Origin: Chitinophaga sp. MM2321 | GTDB lineage: Bacteria > Bacteroidota > Bacteroidia > Chitinophagales > Chitinophagaceae | Direction: 5' to 3' | Length of the DNA: 64,000 bases | Assembly: GCF_964033635.1 (NCBI RefSeq) | Contig: NZ_OZ035533.1 | Location: 5,208,001 to 5,272,000, forward strand | In this document: piece by piece, positions 8,926-19,600 of the stretch | Position numbering within the stretch: position 1 is the first letter of the stretch | Layout: each line of letters starts with the position of its first letter | Position numbers and translations under genes: made by a program | The notes under the pieces: generated by a model | Seen by the model: the letters and a program-made list of their open reading frames with translations, nothing else | Database searches by the model: none | Told to the model about the DNA's origin: nothing

Positions 8926-10235
8926 AGATCACAGTAGTAGGCACCGGCTATGTAGGCCTGGTAACGGGCACTTGTTTTGCCGAAACAGGAAACGAAGTAG
9001 TCTGCGTAGACATAGATGCCAACAAAGTAAAAAAACTATCCGCCGGTCAGATCACGATTTATGAACCGGGACTGGAAAAACTATTTGAACGTAACCTGAA
9101 AGAAGGGCGTTTATCTTTTACCACCAGTCTGGAAGAAGGCATTAAAGACGCTGAAGTTATTTTCCTGGCACTCCCTACACCTCCGGGTGCTGATGGATCG
9201 GCAGACCTTTCTTTCGTACTCAGGGTAGCAGAACAGTTGGGAACTATCCTTACCGACTACAAGGTAATCGTAGATAAAAGCACCGTGCCGGTAGGTACCG
9301 CAGATAAAGTAATCGCCGCAGTGGCAAAAAACTGCAAAACGGAATTTGATGTGGTATCCAATCCTGAATTTTTGCGGGAAGGGGTTGCCGTGGATGATTT
9401 CATGAAACCTGACCGTGTGGTAATAGGTACCAATTCAGAACGTGCCCGCAAAGTAATGGGCGATCTGTATGCCCCATTTGTAAGACAGGGAAACCCAATC
9501 ATATACATGGATGAAAAGTCGGCCGAACTCACCAAATACGCCGCCAATTCATTCCTGGCAACCAAAATTTCATTCATGAATGAAGTGGCGGTGCTGTGTG
9601 AAAAACTGGGTGCCGATGTAGACATGGTACGCAAGGGAATGGGTAGTGATGACCGTATAGGTAAACGCTTTTTGTTTCCAGGCATCGGTTATGGCGGAAG
9701 TTGTTTTCCAAAAGATGTACAGGCACTGGTGAAATCATCCGAAGACGCAGAGTACGACTTTAAAATACTGAATGCCGTAATGGATGTGAATGAGAAACAA
9801 AAACTTTTTCTTCTCCCTAAAATAAAAGCCTATTTCAACGGCGACGTTAAAGGCAAACATTTTGCCTTGTGGGGCCTGGCTTTCAAACCGAATACAGATG
9901 ACATCCGCGAAGCGCCGGCGTTGTATATTATTGATGCCTTACTGGCAGCAGGTGCTACTGTAAGCGTTTTTGATCCGGAAGCAATGGAGAATGTACGCCA
10001 GTTGCTGGGAGATAAAATCACCTATGCAGATCACCAATATACATGTCTTGATAATGCGGATGCACTGATCATAGCCACCGAATGGAGCGTTTTCCGAACG
10101 CCCGATTTCAATAAAATTTCTGCTTCACTGAACAATAATGTGATCTTTGATGGCAGAAATCTTTTTGAAGTGGCCCGCATGAAGGAACTGGGATATCACT
10201 ATGAAAGTGTAGGCCGCACACCCGTTTTATCATAA
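8922..10235 (+). CDS. ugd: UDP-glucose 6-dehydrogenase
   Basis: 437-residue enzyme oxidising UDP-glucose to UDP-glucuronate with two NAD+. It has the N-terminal NAD motif [15 protein letters not shown], the STVPVGT segment near 125 and the catalytic cysteine in [10 protein letters not shown] near residue 260, then the C-terminal UDP-binding domain ([16 protein letters not shown] near 325). It is translationally coupled to the aminotransferase (ATGA overlap) and feeds the decarboxylase encoded 16 bp downstream. Confidence 0.97.
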   Translation: MKITVVGTGYVGLVTGTCFAETGNEVVCVDIDANKVKKLSAGQITIYEPGLEKLFERNLKEGRLSFTTSLEEGIKDAEVIFLALPTPPGADGSADLSFVLRVAEQLGTILTDYKVIVDKSTVPVGTADKVIAAVAKNCKTEFDVVSNPEFLREGVAVDDFMKPDRVVIGTNSERARKVMGDLYAPFVRQGNPIIYMDEKSAELTKYAANSFLATKISFMNEVAVLCEKLGADVDMVRKGMGSDDRIGKRFLFPGIGYGGSCFPKDVQALVKSSEDAEYDFKILNAVMDVNEKQKLFLLPKIKAYFNGDVKGKHFALWGLAFKPNTDDIREAPALYIIDALLAAGATVSVFDPEAMENVRQLLGDKITYADHQYTCLDNADALIIATEWSVFRTPDFNKISASLNNNVIFDGRNLFEVARMKELGYHYESVGRTPVLS

Positions 10236-10251
10236 TATTATAACTTACCTC

Positions 10252-11196
10252 ATGGAGAAAAAAAGAATATTGATAGCTGGTGCTGCCGGCTTCCTGGGAT
10301 CACATCTGTGTGATCGCTTTATAAAAGAAGGCTTTCATGTAATTGGCATGGATAACCTCCTTACCGGTAATATCAAAAACATAGAACACCTTTTCCCTTC
10401 ACCGGATTTTGAATACTATCATCACGATGTAACCAAATTCGTACATGTTCCCGGTAAACTGGACTACATCCTTAACTTCGCCTCTCCGGCCAGCCCGATA
10501 GATTACTTAAAGATGCCCATACAGACCCTGAAAGTAGGCTCCCTGGGCACACACAACCTGCTGGGACTGGCAAAGGAAAAGAAGGCGAGGATACTGGTAG
10601 CTTCTACTTCTGAAGTATATGGCGATCCTAATGTACATCCGCAACCGGAAGAATACTGGGGAAATGTAAACCCGGTAGGTCCAAGAGGTGTATACGATGA
10701 AGCAAAAAGATTCCTGGAATCCATCACGATGGCCTATCATAATTTCCATGGTGTGGAAACACGTATCATCCGTATCTTCAACACTTACGGTCCGCGGATG
10801 CGCCTCAATGATGGCCGCGCCTTACCGGCATTTATGAGCCAGGCACTGAACGGACAGGATCTTACCGTTTTTGGTGATGGTAGCCAGACACGTTCTTTCT
10901 GTTATGTAGATGACCTGGTAGAAGGTATTTATCGCTTACTACTGAGCGACTATCACCTGCCTGTAAACATTGGCAATCCACAGGAAATCACCCTGAACCA
11001 GTTTGCAGAAGAGATCATCGCTTTAACAGGATCCAAACAAAAAATTGTTTATCATCCGTTGCCAAAAGATGATCCGAAACAACGCCAGCCTGATATCACC
11101 AAAGCCCGGGCCATACTGGGATGGGAGCCGAAGGTAAACAGACAGGAAGGATTAAAAATCACCTATGAGTACTTTAAAGAAGCATTGTTAAAATAA
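10252..11196 (+). CDS. uxs: UDP-glucuronate decarboxylase (UDP-xylose synthase)
   Basis: 314-residue extended short-chain dehydrogenase converting UDP-glucuronate to UDP-xylose with bound NAD. It has [14 protein letters not shown] at the N-terminus, the catalytic STSEVYGDP near 118, the family-typical [14 protein letters not shown] carrying the YxxxK pair near 148 and [10 protein letters not shown] near 178. Arginine-rich substrate contacts and length match UXS rather than UDP-glucose 4-epimerase. Sitting directly after ugd, it completes a two-step UDP-xylose route. Confidence 0.94.
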   Translation: MEKKRILIAGAAGFLGSHLCDRFIKEGFHVIGMDNLLTGNIKNIEHLFPSPDFEYYHHDVTKFVHVPGKLDYILNFASPASPIDYLKMPIQTLKVGSLGTHNLLGLAKEKKARILVASTSEVYGDPNVHPQPEEYWGNVNPVGPRGVYDEAKRFLESITMAYHNFHGVETRIIRIFNTYGPRMRLNDGRALPAFMSQALNGQDLTVFGDGSQTRSFCYVDDLVEGIYRLLLSDYHLPVNIGNPQEITLNQFAEEIIALTGSKQKIVYHPLPKDDPKQRQPDITKARAILGWEPKVNRQEGLKITYEYFKEALLK

Positions 11197-11217
11197 ATTC
11201 TAAATCTTTTTACCGGC

Positions 11218-12273
11218 ATGAAGCGGACACTTTTAATTACAGGCGGAGCAGGTTTTATCGGTTCACACGTGGTGCGGCTATTCGTCAACAAATATCCCGA
11301 CTACCAGATTGTGAACCTGGATGCGCTTACCTACGCCGGTAACCTGGAAAACCTGGCAGACGTAAAAGATAAGGCCAATTATATTTTTGAGAAAGGAGAT
11401 ATCACAGATGAGGCTTTCATCGATCAGCTTTTCCTGCAATATAAATTTGACGGGGTGATACACCTGGCAGCAGAAAGCCATGTAGACCGCTCTATCATGG
11501 AGCCTTTGGCATTTATTAAAACCAATGTACTGGGTACAGCTGTATTGTTGAATGTAGCCAGGAAATACTGGAAAGATGATATGAATGGTAAGCTATTCTA
11601 TCACGTGTCTACCGATGAAGTGTATGGTTCACTGGGCGAAGAAGGTTTCTTCCATGAAACAACCGCCTACGACCCACGCTCTCCGTATTCTGCTTCCAAA
11701 GCCAGTTCTGATCACTTTGTGATGGCATATTATCATACTTATCATTTGCCTGTCATCATTTCCAATTGCTCTAACAACTACGGCTCTCACCATTTTCCGG
11801 AGAAGCTGATCCCGTTGGCGATTCATAATATCAAAAATAATAAGCCGGTACCGGTATATGGTAAAGGTGAAAATGTCCGCGACTGGTTATTTGTAAATGA
11901 CCATGCGCGGGCCATCGACACCATCTTCCATCAGGGCAGAACCGGCGAAACATATAACATCGGCGGATTTAACGAGTGGAAGAACATCGACCTTATTCAC
12001 CTCCTGTGCAACATCATGGATAAAAAGCTGGGACGTCCCGAAGGTACTTCTGCACAGCTCATCACTTATGTGAAAGACCGTGCAGGACATGATCTGCGCT
12101 ATGCCATTGATGCCACCAAACTGAATAAGGAACTGGGCTGGGAGCCATCCCTCCAGTTTGAAGAAGGGTTGGAAAAAACAGTAGACTGGTACCTGGCCAA
12201 TGAAGAATGGCTGGATCATGTTACCAGTGGCGACTATACGAAGTATTACCAGGACCAATACCAAAAGAGATAG
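11218..12273 (+). CDS. rmlB: dTDP-glucose 4,6-dehydratase
   Basis: 351-residue short-chain dehydrogenase forming dTDP-4-keto-6-deoxyglucose, step two of dTDP-rhamnose synthesis. It shows GGAGFIGSHVVRLF, HLAAESHVDRS, the catalytic STDEVYGSL near 135, YSASKASSDH (YxxxK) near 160 and NCSNNYGSHHFPEKLIP near 182, all diagnostic of RmlB. It lies 21 bp after uxs and 7 bp before rmlC. Confidence 0.97.
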   Translation: MKRTLLITGGAGFIGSHVVRLFVNKYPDYQIVNLDALTYAGNLENLADVKDKANYIFEKGDITDEAFIDQLFLQYKFDGVIHLAAESHVDRSIMEPLAFIKTNVLGTAVLLNVARKYWKDDMNGKLFYHVSTDEVYGSLGEEGFFHETTAYDPRSPYSASKASSDHFVMAYYHTYHLPVIISNCSNNYGSHHFPEKLIPLAIHNIKNNKPVPVYGKGENVRDWLFVNDHARAIDTIFHQGRTGETYNIGGFNEWKNIDLIHLLCNIMDKKLGRPEGTSAQLITYVKDRAGHDLRYAIDATKLNKELGWEPSLQFEEGLEKTVDWYLANEEWLDHVTSGDYTKYYQDQYQKR

Positions 12274-12280
12274 CACTATT

Positions 12281-12841
12281 ATGCCTTTTACAGCAACAGG
12301 ATTACCGGGACTTTTAATTTATGAACCGAAAGTGTTTGGTGATCATCGCGGATATTTTTTTGAAAGCTATAACGCCAACACCTTTCAGGCGGAAGGTATT
12401 GACTATAACTTTGTTCAGGACAACCAGGCCCGCTCTACTTACGGCGTGTTACGGGGACTGCATTACCAGCTGGAACCCTATGCCCAAACGAAACTAATCC
12501 GCGTACTCGAAGGCCGTATCATTGATGTAGTGGTAGACATCCGTACAGGATCACCCACCTATGGTAAATCATTTACCATTGAACTGAATGCTGACAATAA
12601 GTTGCAGCTGCTCGTGCCTAAAGGTTTTGCACATGGCTACGCCGTTATCAGTGATACAGCAGAAGTGATGTACAAATGCGATAACTTCTACCAGAAAGGC
12701 AGCGAAGGAGGTATCATCTTCAATGATCCTGCACTGGGTATCGATTGGGGTATTGACCTCAAAGATGCCGTAGTATCAGAGAAAGACCTGATCCTGCCAA
12801 AGCTGGCAGATATTACCCATAATTTTGTTTTTAACAGCTGA
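12281..12841 (+). CDS. rmlC: dTDP-4-dehydrorhamnose 3,5-epimerase
   Basis: 186-residue cupin enzyme, step three of dTDP-rhamnose synthesis. It has YEPKVFGDHRGYFFESY, the catalytic histidine in RGLHYQ, PKGFAHGYAV and the C-terminal GGIIFNDPALGIDW. The ATG at 12281 (MPFTATGLPG) is chosen because homology begins there; an upstream in-frame codon at 12200 would lie inside rmlB. Length is normal. Confidence 0.96.
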   Translation: MPFTATGLPGLLIYEPKVFGDHRGYFFESYNANTFQAEGIDYNFVQDNQARSTYGVLRGLHYQLEPYAQTKLIRVLEGRIIDVVVDIRTGSPTYGKSFTIELNADNKLQLLVPKGFAHGYAVISDTAEVMYKCDNFYQKGSEGGIIFNDPALGIDWGIDLKDAVVSEKDLILPKLADITHNFVFNS

Positions 12842-12850
12842 TTATTTGCT

Positions 12851-13717
12851 ATGAAAAATATTCTTGTTACCGGCGGAAACGGACAATTAGGACAAGCCCT
12901 GAAAAAGGCTGCTGACGCTTATCCACAGTTCAACCTGCTGTATACTGATTACCAGGACCTGGACATTACGGATGCTGCTGCACTGGCCAGTTACTTCTCT
13001 GCCCAAACCATTGACGCCTGTATTAACTGTGCCGCCTATACGGCGGTGGATAAAGCAGAAACAGATGAAGAAAAAGCGTTCCAGCTCAACTTCCAGGCCG
13101 CATTAAGCCTGGCTGAAGTGTGTGCGGAACACAATACCCAGCTTGTTCAGATCTCCACCGACTATGTATTCAGCGGAAAACAGAATGTGCCCTACACAGA
13201 AGAAGACGACACCGATCCGCAAAGTATTTATGGTGCATCCAAACTGCGCGGGGAAGCAGCTGCTGCCGGCTACAACCCTGAAACCATCGTCATCCGTACC
13301 TCCTGGCTGTACTCTGAGTATGCTGTCAACTTTGTAAAACGCATGCGCGAACTGATGCAGGAAAAACAGGAACTGAATGTAGTATTTGATCAAACCGGCA
13401 CCCCTACTTATGCCGGTGATCTGGCCGCTGCTATCCTGGATGTGTTACTGTACAAGGCTGAACACCCTGATGCTGCCATTGGTGGCGTATATCACTACAG
13501 CAACGAAGGCGTTACCAGCTGGTACGACTTTGCCGTTACCATCAAAGAGATGACCAACGCCACCACCACGATCCTCCCTGTTACTTCAGATAAATACAAA
13601 ACAGCGGCAATACGCCCTGCATATAGTGTACTGAACAAAGAAAAGATAAAAAACACCTTCGGCATCGCTATTCCTTACTGGAGAGACAGCCTCACGAAGT
13701 GTCTGAAGAATATGTAA
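12851..13717 (+). CDS. rmlD: dTDP-4-dehydrorhamnose reductase
   Basis: 288-residue reductase, the last step to dTDP-L-rhamnose. It has the NAD(P) motif GGNGQLGQALKKA, CAAYTAVDKAE near 60, STDYVFSG near 103 and YGASKLRGE (YxxxK) near 127, plus TGTPTYAGDLA near 180. It is the last of the six co-directional sugar genes. The thymidylyltransferase RmlA needed for step one is not in the window. Confidence 0.96.
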   Translation: MKNILVTGGNGQLGQALKKAADAYPQFNLLYTDYQDLDITDAAALASYFSAQTIDACINCAAYTAVDKAETDEEKAFQLNFQAALSLAEVCAEHNTQLVQISTDYVFSGKQNVPYTEEDDTDPQSIYGASKLRGEAAAAGYNPETIVIRTSWLYSEYAVNFVKRMRELMQEKQELNVVFDQTGTPTYAGDLAAAILDVLLYKAEHPDAAIGGVYHYSNEGVTSWYDFAVTIKEMTNATTTILPVTSDKYKTAAIRPAYSVLNKEKIKNTFGIAIPYWRDSLTKCLKNM

Positions 13718-13722
13718 CATGC

Positions 13723-13768
13723 AATATCCATGTACGGCTTCCTGCTGAAGGAAACGTACATGGATATT
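13723..13768. repeat. Long hairpin between rmlD and tyrS
   Basis: The 14-nt arm AATATCCATGTACG (13723-13736) is repeated inverted at 13755-13768, and the intervening 18 nt contain a second short stem (TTCCT/AGGAA, 739-743 and 749-753), giving one nearly continuous rod. It follows the rmlD stop by 5 bp. No T-run follows on either strand, so a standard intrinsic terminator is not obvious. It may end or protect the cluster's mRNA. Confidence 0.6.
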
Positions 13769-13839
13769 CAAATACCAATTAAATATAATTTCAGGCAGAT
13801 AACTTCCCCCATCATCCGGCAGTTCAGACATTTTTTGTG

Positions 13840-13847
13840 TAGGTTTG
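13840..13847 (+). promoter_or_regulatory. Probable -7 box of tyrS promoter
   Basis: TAGGTTTG matches TAnnTTTG and lies 20 nt before the tyrS ATG at 13868, implying a leader of about 15 nt. This also argues against the longer reading frame beginning at 13730. Confidence 0.55.
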
Positions 13848-13867
13848 CAAAAATTGTTATTAAAATC

Positions 13868-15157
13868 ATGAATCTGATAGAAGAACTGCGCTGGCGGGGT
13901 ATGCTTCAGGATATGATGCCTGGCACTGAAGAGCAACTGCAAAAAGAAATGACTACTGCATATATAGGTTTTGATCCTACTGCAGCATCATTGCACATTG
14001 GCAGCCTGGTACCTATCTTGCTGCTGGTGCACCTGCAAAAGGCAGGACATAAGCCCCTGGCGCTGGTAGGCGGTGCTACCGGTATGGTAGGCGACCCCTC
14101 ATTCAAAGCGGAAGAAAGGAAAATGCTGGACAACGATACCCTGCAGATAAATGTAGCCGGCATCAAAAAACAGCTGGAACGCTTCCTGGACTTCGATCCT
14201 GCCAAACCCAATGCGGCGGAAATGGTGAATAACTACGACTGGTTTCAACATATTTCCTTCCTCGACTTTATCCGCGATACCGGCAAACACATTACCGTTA
14301 ACTATATGATGGCCAAAGATTCCGTTAAAAAAAGGATCGAAGGCGATAGCGGTATGTCCTTTACTGAATTTACTTATCAGCTCATTCAGGGTTACGACTT
14401 CTTTCATTTGTATACAGCCAAAAACTGTAAGCTGCAAATGGGTGGTTCCGACCAGTGGGGTAATATCGTTACAGGTACGGAACTGGTGCGTCGTAAAGCT
14501 GGCGGAGAAGCCTTTGCTTTCACCTGTCCGCTTATCAAAAAAGCAGATGGCACCAAATTCGGTAAAACAGAACAAGGCACAGTATGGCTCGATGCCAGCC
14601 GGACTTCTCCTTACATGTTTTACCAGTTCTGGCTCAACACAACAGATGCGGATGCGGAAAGCTATATCAAGATATTCACCTTCATGGAACAACCGGAAGT
14701 GGAAGAACTGATTGCTGCACACCGGCTCAATCCGGGTCAACGCCAACTACAAAAACGACTCGCACAAGAAGTAACTGTTTTCATCCATGGCGAAGAAAAC
14801 TACAACTTTGCGGTAAAAGCATCCTCCATATTATTCAGCAATGACACCGCAGCACTGCTGGCATCACTCACAGAAGAACAATTACTGGATGTGATGTCAG
14901 GCGTTCCCCAGTATGAGATTGCAAAATCTGCACTGGAAACAGGTAAAGACATCATCAGCCTCCTTGCTGAAACAGGCATCTTCCCAAGTAAGGGAGAAGC
15001 CCGCAAAACAGTACAGGGCGGTGGCGTAAGCATGAATAAAAACAAAATAGAAAGCATCGATACCATCGTGGATACTTCCGCTTTGTTACGCGGTAAATAC
15101 ATTCTCTTCCAGAAAGGGAAAAAGAATTATTATCTCGTAAAAACGAACCAGGATTAA
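13868..15157 (+). CDS. tyrS: Tyrosyl-tRNA synthetase
   Basis: 429-residue class I aminoacyl-tRNA synthetase charging tRNA-Tyr. From the ATG at 13868 ([15 protein letters not shown]) it shows the [18 protein letters not shown] signature (HIGH-type motif HIGS near residue 42), [18 protein letters not shown] near 190 and the KMSKS-type KFGKT near 235. The C-terminal S4-like RNA-binding domain includes [15 protein letters not shown]. Its last codons form part of the long inverted repeat that follows. Confidence 0.97.
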   Translation: MNLIEELRWRGMLQDMMPGTEEQLQKEMTTAYIGFDPTAASLHIGSLVPILLLVHLQKAGHKPLALVGGATGMVGDPSFKAEERKMLDNDTLQINVAGIKKQLERFLDFDPAKPNAAEMVNNYDWFQHISFLDFIRDTGKHITVNYMMAKDSVKKRIEGDSGMSFTEFTYQLIQGYDFFHLYTAKNCKLQMGGSDQWGNIVTGTELVRRKAGGEAFAFTCPLIKKADGTKFGKTEQGTVWLDASRTSPYMFYQFWLNTTDADAESYIKIFTFMEQPEVEELIAAHRLNPGQRQLQKRLAQEVTVFIHGEENYNFAVKASSILFSNDTAALLASLTEEQLLDVMSGVPQYEIAKSALETGKDIISLLAETGIFPSKGEARKTVQGGGVSMNKNKIESIDTIVDTSALLRGKYILFQKGKKNYYLVKTNQD

Positions 15158-15317
15158 AAGATTACAGGATTTAAAAGGATGGGTGTTTTGTTGTTTGAAA
15201 ATTTAAAAAGACAAACAACAAAACACCCATCCTTTTAAATCCTGTAATCTTTTAATCCTGGTCCGTAAACAACAAAACGCCCATCCGGCAAATCTTTTAA
15301 TCCTTTAATCATGGTCT
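15147..15317. repeat. Perfect 51-bp inverted repeat plus a third half-arm (family A)
   Basis: Arms 15147-15197 and 15212-15262 are perfect reverse complements over 51 nt around a 14-nt loop. The arm is phased in 8-nt units (GGATTAAA, AGATTACA, GGATTTAA) and ends GGGTGTTTTGTTGTTTG. A further degenerate copy of the right arm covers about 15264-15317. The first arm contains the tyrS stop and the third copy reaches into the end of the convergent amidohydrolase gene. Close relatives lie at 60424-60649. Confidence 0.9.
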
Positions 15318-16604
15318 GTACTTCTTCTCATATTTCTCATACAACTGATGCTGTTTATTATCCAGGTTAATTTCCCTGCCCTGGATAAATGCATGGGTAA
15401 TGTTGCTCGACTTCATATCCAGCATATCACCGGTGCTGACTGCAATGTTAGCATCCTTACCTGTTTCAAGGGAACCGGTCATTTTATCAATACCTAATAT
15501 TTTAGCGGCATTCAGGGTGACGGCAGATAAAGCTTCTTCCTTTGTGAGGCCATAAGCGGCGGTGGTACCAGCTTCAAAGCCCAGGTTACGCTGCTGCCAG
15601 AAGCCTTCATTACTGATACAAAATAATACGCCCGCCTTTTGCAGTTGCGCCGCCGTTTTATAGGGTTGGTCCACATCATCATCCTGCATCAATGGTAAAC
15701 TATGCGGCTGTGTTAATATGACCGGGATATTGTGCTGTTTCAGGAGATCCGCTATCAGCCAGGAATCAGACCCGCCTACAATGGTCACATTCACATTAAA
15801 TTCCTTCGCAAAATCGAGCGCAATCAGCATCTCTTTTACCAGCTCACAGTGAATAAAAAGTTGCTGTTCCTTGTTAAACAGTTTACGCATGGATTCATAC
15901 TTCAGGTTGGTGGCCGCATGCTTGCTCTCTTGCAGGTACGCCTTTGCTTCCCGGAAAAAGACACGCACCTTTTCGATCTGCTCCATTTTGACCTTCAGCG
16001 GATCGATGGCGGGTGGCGTGGCACTACGATTGTTGCCGACGCTGATGAGCCTTGGAATATAAAAATGCAGGGCATTATCTGTTTTATAAGCTGCGTCTTC
16101 CCAGTTCCAGGCATCCAGCTGTACTACGGAGGAAGTGCCGCTTATGATCCCACCTTCCGGTGTAATCTGTGCCAGCAGGATTCCATTGGAACGTAGTGTA
16201 TTAATAACTTTGGAATCAGTATTATAGGAGATGATGGACCGGATAGATGGATTGATCTCTCCTACCTCCCTCACGTCAACGGTTGCACGTACACTTCCGA
16301 ACTCCACGAGACCGAGACTGGATTCCGGTGCGATGATGCCGGGATATACATGTTGTCCTTTCAGATCCAGTATAGTAGCGTTGTTACCCGCAGCGGGAAC
16401 ATTGGTGCCCACGGCGGTGATCTTTCCTTTTTCAAAAGCGATGGTGCCGTTTTCTATCACCTGTCCATTGCCTACATGAATAAAAGCATTGGTGAGGTAC
16501 ACGGGTTTATCCTGCGGAGGCGCCGGCGAGATGGTTTCCTGTGCCCGGGCCGTTTGTAAGCCCATAGCCAGTACCATCAGATATAATAAGTTGTATTTTC
16601 TCAT
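15309..16604 (-). CDS. Secreted amidohydrolase-family protein lacking the metal-binding His-x-His
   Basis: 431 residues with a signal peptide (MRKYNLLYLMVLAMGLQTARAQ) and the composite beta-sandwich/TIM-barrel plan of imidazolonepropionase-like amidohydrolases: AFIHVGNGQVIENGTI early and the C-terminal GLTKEEALSAVTLNAAKILGID followed by GSLETGKDANI. Where active members have PGLIDxHxH, near residue 90, this has PGIIAPESSLGLVE with no histidines. Later metal ligands are also not evident (LFCISNEGF in place of an aspartate segment). It is likely non-hydrolytic or divergent. It follows the double-domain paralogue by 25 bp, so the two should be co-transcribed and perhaps form a complex. Confidence 0.85.
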   Translation of the reverse strand: MRKYNLLYLMVLAMGLQTARAQETISPAPPQDKPVYLTNAFIHVGNGQVIENGTIAFEKGKITAVGTNVPAAGNNATILDLKGQHVYPGIIAPESSLGLVEFGSVRATVDVREVGEINPSIRSIISYNTDSKVINTLRSNGILLAQITPEGGIISGTSSVVQLDAWNWEDAAYKTDNALHFYIPRLISVGNNRSATPPAIDPLKVKMEQIEKVRVFFREAKAYLQESKHAATNLKYESMRKLFNKEQQLFIHCELVKEMLIALDFAKEFNVNVTIVGGSDSWLIADLLKQHNIPVILTQPHSLPLMQDDDVDQPYKTAAQLQKAGVLFCISNEGFWQQRNLGFEAGTTAAYGLTKEEALSAVTLNAAKILGIDKMTGSLETGKDANIAVSTGDMLDMKSSNITHAFIQGREINLDNKQHQLYEKYEKKYRP

Positions 16605-16629
16605 GTTATTATTTATTTAAGATAAACGC

Positions 16630-19600
16630 TTACCGGATAATACCCAGTTGATGACCGCCCTGCAAATCTTCGCAGTGGTATGTTTCATCCGGTTCATAAG
16701 CTGCTTTCTGTGTAGGGGTACCCTTCTTCTTTTCGCCCAGCAGTTTCTGGGTAAGCCGGTTACGCTCTGCTGCAATACGTTTGCGCAGTTGTATATCGTA
16801 ATCCAGGTCAAACTCCACGATACCATCTACGATGGTCTTCTCTGCTTTTGCGTAAATACTCAGCGGATGATCACTCCATAATACCAGGTCCGCATCTTTG
16901 CCTACCTTGATACTTCCCATGCGGTTATCCACATGCAGCAGTTTCGCGGGGTTGATGGTGACCATATTGAGCGCATCTTCTTCCGCTACACCACCGTATT
17001 TCACGATCTTGGCGGCTTCCTGGTTCAGGCGGCGGGCCATCTCCGCATCATCGGAATTGATCGCGGTAACAATCCCCACACGGCTCATGATAGCGGCATT
17101 GTAAGGAATAGCATCCTGTACTTCCATTTTATACGCCCACCAGTCGGCGAAGGTACCGGCGCCGGCGCCATGCGCTTTCATCTTATCAGCGACCTTATAT
17201 CCTTCGAGGATGTGCGTGAAAGTATTTACCTTAAAATGGAAGCTGTCTGCCACATGCATCAGCATATTAATTTCACTCTGTACATAAGAATGACAAGTAA
17301 TAAAACGTTTGCTGTTCAATATTTCCACCAACGCATCCAGTTCCAGATCACGGCGTTTGTCAGCGCCTTGTTTTTCATAGTCACGGGCACGGGTAAACGC
17401 ATCTACGTACACCTGCTCTACTCCCATTCTTGTTTGCGGGAAACGTACGGTATTACGCTCGCCCCAGTTGGATTGCTTCACATTTTCACCCAGTGCAAAC
17501 TTGATGAATGGGTCCCAGTTGGTTACTTTCATCGCTTCTGCATTCTGTCCCCAGCGGAGCTTGATCAGCTGTGACTGTCCGCCGATGGGGTTGGCGCTGC
17601 CATGCAATATATGCGAGGTGGTGACGCCACCGCCCAGTTGCCGGTAGATGTTGATGTCGTCCGGATTGATTACATCCGCGATGCGCACTTCTGAGGTAAC
17701 CGCTTGCGACGATTCATTAACACCATTGGAAATGGCAATGTGTGAGTGCTCGTCGATGATGCCGGCAGACAGGTGTTTACCGGTACCATCAATTACGCGG
17801 GCATTACCGGCAGAAAGGTTTTTACCTATCTGCGCTATTTTGCCGTTGCGCACCAGTACATCTGTATTCTCCAGCTTCCCTTCTTTTTCGCTGGTCCATA
17901 CGGTGGCATTTTTGATGATAAGATCCTGTTGCTGTGGTAATTTATCCCAGCCATAACCATTGAACGGATAATAGAGTGCACCCATTTCCACCGGTTCCGT
18001 TTTCTTGATGGAATCTGCTTTCGGCAAACCGGCTTTTACGAATACGGCGTCCCATCTTACCGGTGTGCCGGTTGTATCCGAGCCGGTACCTGTCCAGCCG
18101 TTATCGCTGATCACACCACTCAGGCGTACATTTTTTTTACTGTTCTTTGCCAGCGGTAAAGACAAAGACACCAGCTTACCATCCACATCAATGCGGCCTG
18201 AAAGGGTATCCTTTTGTATTACTGCCAGCAAAGGTGCGGTAGCTGTACCTTTTATTTCAATGGTGACGTTATTACCGGGTGTAAGCCGCACGGTATAAAT
18301 ACCCCGGATGTCATTCCATCCATCCTCTTTGATAACATAGCGGTTGCCCTGTACCCAGTTCTGAAACAGGATGGTATTTTCCTTGAACACCGGGCCGGAA
18401 GTAATCAGGAAATTAGCTAGTTTACCGGCTTCCAGGCTACCTACTTTGTCATATATCTTTAAAATGGTGGCAGGCGTTTTTGTCAGTGCTTCCAAAGCTT
18501 TCTGTTCACTGAGGCCATATTCAATGGCTTTGCGCAGGTTGCCCGGAAAAGATTTCACATCTTTCAGATCAGCGGCGGTTAAACAAAACGGGATATTGGC
18601 TTTTTCAAAAGCGCCGGGTTGTGAGGGCGCCATCTCCCAGTTTTTCATGGCTGCCAGCGATACAAACCGTGCATCTCCGGGGTCTTCCATATCTATAACA
18701 CCAGGATAGTTCAGTGGCAGGATGAAGGTGGCTTTGGTAGCGGCCATCTCAGGTATCCGCTGGTATTCATTGCCACCTGCTTTGATAATGTATTGAACAC
18801 CAAATTCATCACCTATTTTATCTGCTCTCAGCGCATCCCATTTATCGGTTACGGCAAAGATCTGTGGCAGTTGCTGGTTGGCATTCCAGGCCTCCAGGCT
18901 CAGGTTTACCCCTTCTTTTGCGGGTTGTGATTTATACCACCGGGCATCCAGGAAAGTCTGGCGCAGCAGGGCGATATACCCCATCAATGAGTTTGGGTTA
19001 TTTTGTGTGGAGCTACCTTTTTCAAGCGAATAGGCTGCTGCCGCTTTTTCCCGGATAATCACCTTGTTTTCTTTGGCAGTGGCCAGTGTTACCAGGGCTG
19101 CGGTGCCCCGTGCAATACCATCTGCCTGCTGGGTGAGCACCATGCCGAAACCCGCTTCCCGCAATGTGGCAGCCTTTTTTTCGTCTGTATTAAACAATTC
19201 TACGGCATTCACTTCACTTTTAATGGCCTGGTTCCAGCCGTACGCACCCTTGGTATTTGATAAAAACTGCGGCGGCGCATTCCAGGCAGCGGCCCCGTGT
19301 TTGGCTTCCGACAAGCCGTAGCTGCTGTAAGCATCTACAAAAGAGGGATAGATATACTTCCCTTTACAATCCACTACTACTGCATCTTTTGGAATGGTGG
19401 CAGCAGGGCCGGCCGCTACAATTTTGCCGTCGCGGATCACCAGCGTAGCGTTATTAAACGTTGTTTGTGCGTCTTTTACGATGGTGGCATGGGTGAAGGC
19501 GAAGCACCCTTCTTTTGGGTCTGCAATCCCGTTGACCGGATAGGTTTCCTGTGCACGGACGTAGGAGCCTGCCAACAAGAACGACAGCAGCAGCAATTTA

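Noticed and set aside
12200..12280. Upstream start for rmlC inside rmlB
   Set aside because: Family homology begins at the ATG at 12281 and the extension only re-reads the end of rmlB.
13730..13867. Upstream start for tyrS
   Set aside because: The extension runs through a hairpin and the probable -7 box; TyrS homology starts at 13868.
15147..15317. CRISPR-like repeats
   Set aside because: Repeats are inverted arms with no equal spacers and no cas genes in the window.
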